Shown here: in pieces, positions 58,001 to 62,860 of the stretch | Numbering within the stretch: position 1 is the first letter of the stretch | Layout: each line of letters starts with the position of its first letter | From: JBMNKL01 sp050952225 | GTDB lineage: Bacteria; Bacillota; Clostridia; Acetivibrionales; DTU013 | Direction of reading: 5' to 3' | Assembly (NCBI GenBank): GCA_050952225.1 | Contig: JBMNKL010000001.1 | Location: 434,001-498,000 of the forward strand | DNA length: 64,000 nucleotides | The notes under the pieces: model-generated | Told to the model about the DNA's origin: nothing | Database searches by the model: none | What the model saw: only the letters and a program-made list of their open reading frames with translations | Made by a program: the position numbers and the translations under genes

Positions 58001-58935
58001 AGACGGCAGATGAAATTACTCAAAATATAACTGAAATAATTGAGAATAAATTCATTACGGAAGATGATCCGGAATTCGTTCAATTTGCTTACAAGGCGAT
58101 CAAGTATATAGGCGTAAGATATATAGCCGTGAATGTGATGGTAGCGGATTATGCAAAAGGAATTGAAGAACTGGTGAAATATCTGGCGAAGGCATACCAC
58201 AGGTATTCTCCTGAAGGCATAAGCATGAATGCGATGATAAGCGAGATGAAATCCGGAGGCGATTCTAAGAAAGCCTTTTTGTACTTCATAGAGGCACAGT
58301 TTGGGCCTGACTGGGAGATGATAAAGGGTATTTTTACCGGTATCGTAGATGATTTCAAGACTGTACTGGACAAGGAAAAGGCGTATAAGTTTTTCCTGGA
58401 CTCGAATGCAAAACCGAGCGAAATAGCGGAATATGGAGAAAGCCTCATCAATGCCGTCAGTGTATCAATAGTGGCAGGGAAGCTGTCAACAGCCGCAGTC
58501 AAGGCAGGCATCACGGCTGCAAAAAAGATTCGTCTCAAACCTAACGTAGTAATAAAGGATGGAATTACCAGCTATATAGATGATGCAGCAAATGCGGCAG
58601 ATGATATAGCCAGGATGGCAAGAGAATCTGTAGATGATATAATAGAGGGAACGAGTAAGACTGCTAATGATATATTATCAAATAAGACTCTTACAAATCA
58701 AACTGGTAAAGTAGATAATTATGTATCAGATGTTAAAGGTTATGACGCTGCTTTGAAAGATTTTAATGCATTAAAACCTAATAATGTTAAAATTTATTCA
58801 AATGGCACTATTGTAGGAGATTTGCCGGATGGCAGAACTATAAACCTTCACCCTTCGACTTCATTGAAGGGAACTCCCACTGTTGAGATTCGAGACCCTT
58901 CGATAGATAGAAGAAGCATAAAAATACGTTATTAA
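49051..58935 (+). CDS. Giant YD-repeat (RHS/WapA-like) polymorphic toxin protein
   Basis: The 3294-residue exported protein has a signal peptide (LLFIISFLGIISCPQVVFG). An N-domain of about 450 residues follows, then dozens of YD repeats of the YDxxGN type up to about residue 2740, which in known RHS proteins form a hollow shell. The conserved RHS core is at about residues 2753-2805 (GLYYLRARYYNPYIGRF ... FIDPTGH). Beyond it lies a variable tip of about 490 residues: a helical pre-toxin region (WFVEEQGAGK, IHGIDKSVITEE), a hydrophobic stretch, then a short terminal domain (VKIYSNGTIVGDLPDGRTIN ... SIDRRSIKIRY) that is probably the toxin. GTG start with AAGGGGG ten bases before. The last 300 bases are more AT-rich than the rest. 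The toxin type is not assigned with confidence. Confidence 0.9.
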   Translation: MGKLIKRLLFIISFLGIISCPQVVFGETLEEYLNNLVGPKEQYNTMLSPVYLRNNALEESISAQSGELSLAQTDYVLPGRNGLDLEIKRLYKSGISNVNEMKVKYVNGAWVDYTQANANTSSFFEDRYNLGIGMRFSFPAIEIRKNDDGSSHKFLHTEAGDTYRLTGPTLVDGVNTYLPENQTVKDVVVKEDNSYRNGQGNEISKYVMVGNNGNRTYFTDDGRVIGIVDRYGNTINFEYTTQTYTIDGVTRTKRLISKITDSVGRVVTIEYNEDYNYKAGPITDTHYGKNESWKESQNPNNVDSGELNGKFQVIVRLPGGKSIVYDKSAVLLGKNKNVIRTRLQRVFDVDGKPKYHYWYEQTDLGFTYANGSSYSVYNRYENLVQIDFCKTNQIKRYTYNTYIRGLADNGSLQYRKIFEKSELEKNDYDASKAFLNRFVCDVKDRINYTYTNEADGYNYSGYKPNNTDYLKNTYRYYTKKTDMAGSAVTYAYNGIHELVSIEDRGPDHKEVIVNEHDEKKFPKKKETIIYNIVNGQETGETVKRIENYRYDEFGNLTNYTGPVANRDENGYPTDIEHTVIYSYAYDKFHVPQLKTWKINSNTTCQIKYDIDDKGNVTRQTEIQGDDPAKWIITDYSYDSYGNVIKKELKSPERTYTTFYEYGVDMNGTDQKGASLTREYTIVNGTEISKRYAYDFNTGVVLAEEDGNGNRTGYEVDLLDRVTKQILPDRSYKQYAYGDFAYSNRNIEYTDPSGTKFLYIYDIAGNLLEAYVYANNAWNSLSKFEYDFNGNKIKETDANGNSVRFAYDSKNRLVKKTFYEGDNVKKAEQALSYTYVSDGDAMLLLSVTDEEGYTQKFYYDANHNLVKSELTPDKKISYISTFTYDYVGNKIKQTDARGNASVFEYDGMGRLVSKTDALGFTTRYTYNGMSKLLAMEEPDGRITEYAFDELGRVKSEKIYKKGTSDGIFTRYEYDGADNIISVKKGSFLGGTETILAESSFVYNNINLVTDEYRKVDDSRTAHARYGYDSNGRRTSIIEYSNPEENKYRSYRYEYDFAGRLVSEEGAYTSNGNTGGVMGSYLKEYEYDFAGNLKKQALYNGNEKLVAQFDYDYRNRLVQKTEPFTAQSNKITKYTYDRKGNLLSETLIVQGRECTTSYAYDGLGRAIAEISPTGGITTNVYDEMNNLIKQIIPAYYGKPLDAAPGMEYEYDALNRQYKVTAFDGNKREVVSYKEYDARGNVVKEADGAGYNVSNPKASVGALYEYDIYGNMTKYISAQTAADNKRNGTSLHTVKTAYDGLGRIVSQEDAYGNITLSSYYMDGKLKERIYPDGSRESWYYDLTGKIEEIRTDKAQNITRVFYNIFNKPYRIEYPDNTTEIYIYSETGNLAESIDRAGNSSYYEYTPDGNLTDKKEFVKSDGTYDWFKLTRRTYDEAGNILSAETFEYGKPKNGGTGEVLIPAGDRREYAYDKAGRLIKAKGPGERETLNEYDINGNLVKQMQKVAGNDYEIKRYTYDIRQRVLSEAVLVKTEDIFADYLHGAVPDSEYGNMVACSTHFEYYSTGNLKSRKDAAGNTTIYEYDYNGKIIKKTDPMQRSTVYRYDAMGNLKQETNAMGFTTTYDYDCMNRLIRMTSPAADGSDATIRYIYDIRGNMVKQILPNDYAGALDTPELAGTMPGMSYTYDCMNRCTAVLSPEGTVLEAVKYDAKGNVIKKTDGLRYNGSIESSPGTAYTYDGLNRVTEVTDILGNKTTFAYDIMGNMVKQTDARGNTTMFEYKGDGTLARALYADGGIREFAYDGLGRVVSEKDQNGNITKYKYNGFGKIKSETDPYSNTIEYKYDLNGNQASIKDKRGGTTLFRHDKLGRLSEKMVPISVDSSGNTVWSIERYAYDEAGNLVKKSVSGTIDALDAREINYTYYANNLVRTVSDNSGAETTNYYDKNGNIIKMAVLRDSGEHDIQKFEYDSMNRMTKSIRLMDEDDIFNAASIPNVSNLRDSEHPGKIRLVTAYEYDAIGNKTKEIHPKAFGYTEGDTVNRDNYSVFYSYDLLNRLEKIAWRHNGSEVYTRYVYDETGNRIKTIDERGFETTYEYDSMNRLISSADPMGGVWSYTYDLAGNMLSETNPKGDTISYAYDKLNRIETVTDPYGVIITRNSYDANGNILETKDSKGCATTYAYDLANRLIMVTDPEAADKGSYTEKIEYNQYGEKVKVTDALGNETAYAYDAAGRLIVVTDALGTDTQYGYDKAGNKLYTVDGRGKTTSYSCGAFGVLRSMTDAEGMSMIYAYDLAGNTEAVTDRNGNITIYTYDNRNRLTEKICASTGDRIGYSYDSAGNRTSMTDDSGSTVYTYDGNNRLTRVEKDGALQVAYGYDAVGNVTSVTDSKGNTTSYTYDKSSRMKTVSFGGKTVTYAYDTNGNRTSVTYDGGVKEEYTYDKNNRLLTLVNTGPDGREISRYSYTYDLAGRQTSKTDSYGTSTYTYDAAGRVIKAETPGKTTIYAYDAAGNRISASETYASAQSTGFTDEVSGIGAEYILKKSQYAYSASNRLVKLVEEMYDNGNNKVLTRTVQYTYDANGNQLSEYAGFTHPNNTNYTRTISASAYGDNQQAEPDVLIDRTLNTYDGFNRLVRTEKIEAGVRTVTEYTYNGDDLRVRKTVRKSDSGYTPQVTCFLYDRQHVILETDGSGNTVTRYIRGINYIAQYSGTEFSYYLYNGHGDVVQTVSASGEILNHYDYDIFGNPVLTIETAACSIRYAGEYLDKETGLYYLRARYYNPYIGRFISEDSYWGEDDNPLSLNLYTYCFNDPIRFIDPTGHDPYDEIIANARTQSQINWIVNEINKQKEIWFVEEQGAGKDQKMLTQNQINANYRASQLRAQLLSLEKGNPDLQNLIRDDEKGKAGAWEQYKVIKAIQDIESDVIIDSKIDSKKVNLLYERTKDAIISSNLNIHIHGIDKSVITEESMTQIEKAAREFVSGELKRIAIAKLKHAWDNPGKTADEITQNITEIIENKFITEDDPEFVQFAYKAIKYIGVRYIAVNVMVADYAKGIEELVKYLAKAYHRYSPEGISMNAMISEMKSGGDSKKAFLYFIEAQFGPDWEMIKGIFTGIVDDFKTVLDKEKAYKFFLDSNAKPSEIAEYGESLINAVSVSIVAGKLSTAAVKAGITAAKKIRLKPNVVIKDGITSYIDDAANAADDIARMARESVDDIIEGTSKTANDILSNKTLTNQTGKVDNYVSDVKGYDAALKDFNALKPNNVKIYSNGTIVGDLPDGRTINLHPSTSLKGTPTVEIRDPSIDRRSIKIRY
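57234..57572 (+). repeat. 339-bp direct repeat, copy 1 (RHS core and start of the tip)
   Basis: This stretch of the RHS gene recurs at 63040-63378 with only six base differences that I can count, at an exact offset of 5806. It covers the RHS core, the DPTGHDPYDE junction and the first 30 residues of the pre-toxin. Identity stops abruptly after GAACAGGG. It is a ready substrate for homologous exchange of C-terminal tips. Confidence 0.95.
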
Positions 58936-58949
58936 AGGATGAGCGAATT

Positions 58950-59345
58950 ATGGAGAAGTTAAAAAATTGCAACATTGTAATTGATATAGAAGAAATTGAA
59001 TTGATTTCAGGTGCAAATCAAGAATTTGAAGTTTTACTTATGACTAAAGATAAGAAAAAATACAAAATAGTTTTCAATTATGTCCTTGGATATGAGATAC
59101 TCAATAGAAAATGCTTCTATATAGATAGGTTTTGCAATTTCCGAAAAAATATGTCTGAGAATTTGATAGATAATAGCATTTTTATAGTTGAAAATTCAGA
59201 ATATGTCAAGTATTTTAAGAATCAAGTTTCAGGAACTATTCCTGTAGATAATATCACGCATTATATTTTATTTGATAAAGTTGATACCATTATCGATGTA
59301 CTTACAGCAAAAGAACCAATACTTTTAAGTATAACTACAGGGTAA
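58950..59345 (+). CDS. Candidate immunity protein for the RHS tip
   Basis: The 131-residue protein lies 14 bases after the RHS stop, with AAGGATGAG before the ATG. It is AT-rich like the tip, and soluble in appearance (no signal peptide), as expected for a cytoplasmic immunity protein. Visible features: MEKLKNCNIVIDIEEIELIS, KDKKKYKIVFNYVLGYEIL and a beta-rich end. I do not recognise the family. Position and size are the main grounds: polymorphic toxins are almost always followed directly by a small cognate immunity gene. Confidence 0.65.
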   Translation: MEKLKNCNIVIDIEEIELISGANQEFEVLLMTKDKKKYKIVFNYVLGYEILNRKCFYIDRFCNFRKNMSENLIDNSIFIVENSEYVKYFKNQVSGTIPVDNITHYILFDKVDTIIDVLTAKEPILLSITTG

Positions 59346-59420
59346 TAATGTTGTTTTGCTTATTATATGAGACCGCACAGATTCAGGATATGTTGACTAT
59401 ACAGGCCGAATGGTAATTAT

Positions 59421-59564
59421 ATGGCAAAGATGACTAAGCCGGGTGATGTTCCAGGTTCAAAAGCTATTTACTATAAAGAAATTTCGCTAGACGGAACTAC
59501 TATTAAAGTCTATAAAGATACATTTGACCCTGCCGGTAATCTTGTCCATACAAAACCAAAGTAA
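59421..59564 (+). pseudogene. Orphan toxin tail (second tip remnant)
   Basis: A 47-residue piece (MAKMTKPGDVPGSKAIYYKE, then KVYKDTFDPAGNLVHTKPK and stop) has the look of the last part of a polymorphic-toxin C-terminus, with no core or pre-toxin attached. Readable fragments upstream (GYVDYTGRMVI at about 59371-59405, in another frame) may be more of the same domain. A broken immunity-like gene follows. This is most simply explained as the end of a former RHS tip displaced by the present one. Confidence 0.6.
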
Positions 59565-59586
59565 GCTGTAGGAAGGAGAACTTATA

Positions 59587-59945
59587 ATGTTGCTTCAAAT
59601 ACTTGAACAGTTCAGAGATTTAGTGATAGATAAAAATACACTGATTCAGTTGCTACCGCTGGAACTAAAAAAAATAAAAACTGATAAACCTGTAGAAAGT
59701 ATGTAATAGACATGTATTGTTGCTGCTAGAGAGCTATCAAAAAGGTGTTATTTCTAAACAATGGCTTCTAGATTGGGTAAATACTGTATGGTTTTCTGGC
59801 TTATTTGAATATTGTGATGAAAATTGTGATTGTATAGCCAGTGTGATGAATGAACTAGAAGAAATTGATGAGGATGGGAAAAGAATTAACTCATGAAAAA
59901 ATAAATAAATACATTCATGCATTAGAGAATAATATTGAAATTTAA
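59587..59945 (+). pseudogene. Broken immunity-like gene belonging to the second tip remnant
   Basis: GGAAGGAGA leads into MLLQILEQFRDLVIDKNTLI, then LLPLELKKIKTDKPVE. The frame then shifts and continues as LLLLESYQKGVISKQWLLDW, then VNTVWFSGLFEYCDENCDC and SVMNELEEIDEDGKR, and shifts again to ELTHEKINKYIHALENN. Together these form one small acidic protein of about 115 residues with two frameshifts. Position right after a toxin tail makes it the cognate immunity gene. It appears dead as given. Confidence 0.6.
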
Positions 59946-60011
59946 AAGAAATTAACCAATTAGCGGTTTCTTTGTATGCTACATCAGGGAGCTTCTTAAG
60001 CATATGTTTTT

Positions 60012-60052
60012 ACCCGGCAAGCCAATACAACGGCAAGTCGGGTTTTCTTTTT
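60012..60052 (+). terminator. Probable rho-independent terminator
   Basis: ACCCG (60012-60016) pairs with CGGGT (60039-60043), with an inner GCC/GGC stem and then TTTTCTTTTT. It ends the toxin-immunity remnant block. Confidence 0.6.
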
Positions 60053-60060
60053 ATCTGCGC

Positions 60061-60090
60061 TTGACATAACGTAATACATTGTGATACAAT
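60061..60090 (+). promoter_or_regulatory. Promoter of the ribbon-helix-helix gene
   Basis: TTGACA (60061-60066), 18 bases, TACAAT (60085-60090). The spacer and -10 contain two similar words (AATACATTGTGATACA), a possible site for autoregulation by the encoded RHH protein. Confidence 0.6.
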
Positions 60091-60121
60091 AAAACCAACA
60101 AGAAATACAGGAGGTGCAATG

Positions 60122-60319
60122 ATGTCTACAGAAAAGGATAGTATGCTTCGGGTAAGGCTTACACAAAGGCAGTCTGATGAATTGGATGCCATCATTGATG
60201 AACTGCAAGCGCAAATGCCGGAAGCAAGTGTTACCACATCAAGCATAGCAAGATACGCTCTGGAGAAGTATGTGAGCGACCATATTGCCAAGCGTGACTG
60301 GTACCAAGATTTTTATTGA
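60122..60319 (+). CDS. Ribbon-helix-helix DNA-binding protein
   Basis: The 65-residue protein has a beta strand (DSMLRVRLTQRQSDELDAI) and two helices (ELQAQMPEASVTTSSIARYA), as in ribbon-helix-helix proteins, which bind DNA as dimers through the beta strand. AGGAGGTG lies five bases before the ATG at 60122; an ATG at 60119 is also possible. It is followed by another short gene and then the IS21 remnant. Such genes are common on mobile elements. Partner and target are unknown. Confidence 0.7.
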   Translation: MSTEKDSMLRVRLTQRQSDELDAIIDELQAQMPEASVTTSSIARYALEKYVSDHIAKRDWYQDFY

Positions 60320-60333
60320 AGTGTCTACCGCAG

Positions 60334-60492
60334 ATGCCACAGAATGAGGACATAAAGAATCTCTACGACCTTCTATCCAAGTTGTTTGACGAAACAAAGG
60401 AGAATTACTCACCAATGGTTCATTACATGGTTGGAGAGATATTAGAGCCAGTGATGATGAAGATGGCAAGCCTCATGAAGTGTAACTGGTAA
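60334..60492 (+). CDS. Small hypothetical protein following the RHH gene
   Basis: A 52-residue frame, MPQNEDIKNLYDLLSKLFDE, then NYSPMVHYMVGEILEPVMMK, ending CNW. It is helical and amphipathic, with no clear ribosome binding site. It begins 14 bases after the RHH stop, so it is probably co-expressed. It ends just before the left end of the IS21 remnant. Not recognised. Confidence 0.5.
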   Translation: MPQNEDIKNLYDLLSKLFDETKENYSPMVHYMVGEILEPVMMKMASLMKCNW

Positions 60493-60590
60493 ACTAAAAG
60501 GGGCCAAAAATGGCAAAGAAAATTCCCCCACCTAATATAGCCTTTCTGGTATAGTGTTAGACGACGTTATACTTGGGAGGCGGAAAGGTA

Positions 60591-62123
60591 ATGGTGAAGG
60601 GGAAGATGTTCAACGAAATACAAGCTTACAAGCAAATAGGATATACAATTAGAAAATGTGCTCGAGTACCGGAATTGACAGAAAAACAGTCCGTAAGTAT
60701 TGGAATATGAGTGCAGAGGAATATTTAAAATATCTGGCTGCGAGTCGTGAACGGACTAAAATACTTGACCCGTATCGTGAGGAAATTGTTTCAGAGCTTG
60801 AAACCTACCGCTAATATCACTTCAGCGATAATTTATGACCATCTGTGTGAGCGGCATGAGGCTTTTGCACCATCATACAGAAGTGTTCGACTTTATGTAA
60901 TGACCCTGCGTGAAGAGCTTGGTATACCTACAGAGGTAAAAGTCCGCGCAATATACAGAGGTTTCAGACACCCGCCCGGATTTCAGGCTCAGGTGGATAT
61001 GGGGCAGAAGGTCATGACCGACCCCTTTGGGAGCAAAACAAAAATCTACATATTCGCCATGGTCATGAGTATGTCACGCAAGAAATTCGTGTACTTTCAG
61101 GAGCATCCGTTCAGCGCATCAGAATTTGTAGAGGCTCATGATTTGGCATTTAAATATTATGGTGGCCGGACTCAGGAAATTGTCTATGACCAGGACCGTG
61201 TTATGGCGGTTTCAGAGAACGCCGGAGATCTGATTTGACTGAAAACATTTGAAAAACTACAAAAAGTATGCCGGTTTTCAGATCGGCTCTGCCGAGGTTT
61301 TGACCCTGAAAGCAAGGGTAAAATCGAAAGTGTTGTTAAATATGTTAAGAACAACTTCTATCCTGCAGGATATATCATGGCATATCTGTATTAAACAGTG
61401 AGGGTCTGGCATGGCTTGACCGTACGGCAACGCTAAGGTTCACGAGACAACTAGAATGGTACCAGACAGACTGTTTACGGAAGAAATCAAGCACTTAAAA
61501 CCAGTACCTACACTGTCGAAGCCTATCGAGCCAAAGTTGGCGATTATTCGCAGACCAATGTGGTGCATTATCGCAGAATCGCTATGAGGTCCCTAAAGGC
61601 ACATACTTCCCCGGAAGGCAAGCCAGGATTGAGGCTGACACCCAAAAGGACATGGTTTCTTTTTATGACAAGGAAACCGGGGAATTACTGGCGACACACT
61701 ACCTTGCCCAAGGAGTTGGTAAACTCATTCGACTTTCAAAGAATATGCAGCGTTTCAAGAGACCAAATATGATGAGCTTAAAGATACAGTATTAAAAAGA
61801 ATGGACGGGCTAACCTTCGCTGAAGATTACATAGACGCCCTCATAAAAGCGTATCCAGATATGCCCGTGATCAGCTCCGCATAATGAATAGCTGCATTGA
61901 ACAGTACGGGAAGGATGAACTGGAGAATGCCTTAAATTATTGCGTGGAGAGAGATCTGGTAAGCGCAAATGACTTTCGGGACACCTTGGCATTCTTCAGG
62001 GTGGACGAGCCGAAGATTATTCCAAAGCAGTTTACTTTGCCGGAAAAATATCAGATGGTGAAACCTAAAGTTAGAAGCGTTGAAAACTATATACAATCCG
62101 GGAAGGGAGGCAGAAGCATATGA
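60591..62123 (+). pseudogene. istA: IS21 transposase IstA, multiple frameshifts
   Basis: Fragments in different frames give IstA in order: MVKGKMFNEIQAYKQIGYTI; a helix-turn-helix remnant; PSYRSVRLYVMTLREELGIP; the catalytic-core pieces FQAQVDMGQKVMTDPFG and GGRTQEIVYDQDRVMAVSEN; FDPESKGKIESVVKYVKNNF; and a C-terminus ending GKGGRSI at 62123. At least six frame changes or stops interrupt it, so no active transposase can be made. The stop overlaps the istB start (ATGA), as in intact IS21 elements. Confidence 0.88.
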
Positions 62124-62841
62124 ACTCGGAAATCATATCGCTGGCAAAGCAGTTTCATATTGGCATATTATCGCACGGGAAATTCATGCCTCAGCAAGGG
62201 TTAAGTAATGAAGAATATTTGCTTGAGCTATTCCGCGCGGAAGCAGAGTCAAGACAAAAAGGCCGAGGCTGAACGCATAAAGCAGGCACGATTGCCAACA
62301 TACAAGGGCTTTGATGAATTCGATACAAATTTTCAAAAAGGGATAACCCGAGAGCAGCTTAACACCCCTGGCAAAGCTGGAATGGATTGACGGAATGTTC
62401 AACCTTGTACTTATAGGACCACCGGGAACGGGCAAAACCCACATAGCTTTGGCGATTGGAAACAAAGCGTGCATGAAGGCTACAAGGTGTTTTTTGCGAC
62501 CATGGATACTATGATGCACATCCTAAAGACGCAGGAAATATCACTGAAAAGTGCTGCAAGAGTGAGATGGAATAAACAAGTGCGACCTTGTGATAATCGA
62601 CGAAGTTGGGTACTTGCCTGTCAGCAAAACGGAAGCCAATTTATTTTTCGGCTTAATATCACAGCTCTACGAATCAGCTTCTGTAGTGATTACGTCAAAC
62701 AAAGGCTTTGAAGGCTGGGCGGAACTTCTTGGCGACGCTATCCTTGCAACAGCTCTGCTAGATAGGCTGACACATAAGTGCCAGGTGCTGGACTTTGCTG
62801 ATGAGAGTTGGCGCCTTGCTCATAGGAAACAGATTTTTTAA
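62120..62841 (+). pseudogene. istB: IS21 helper ATPase IstB, multiple frameshifts
   Basis: Pieces in several frames: MNSEIISLAKQFHIGILSHG; ERIKQARLPTYKGFDEFDTN; the Walker A segment LIGPPGTGKTHIALAIGNKA; CDLVIIDEVGYLPVSKTEAN containing Walker B; and SVVITSNKGFEGWAELLGD with the C-terminal DRLTHKCQVLDFADESWRL. IstB is the AAA+ partner of IstA in transposition. Frameshifts near 62270, 62390 and 62470 and further breaks make it non-functional. Confidence 0.88.
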
Positions 62842-62860
62842 TAGAAAAGTGGTGGGAAAA

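Noticed and set aside
58660..58935. Assigning the RHS terminal domain to a specific nuclease family
   Set aside because: The end (GDLPDGRTIN and KIRY) resembles tails of polymorphic RNase-type toxins, but I cannot identify catalytic residues with confidence, so no activity is named.
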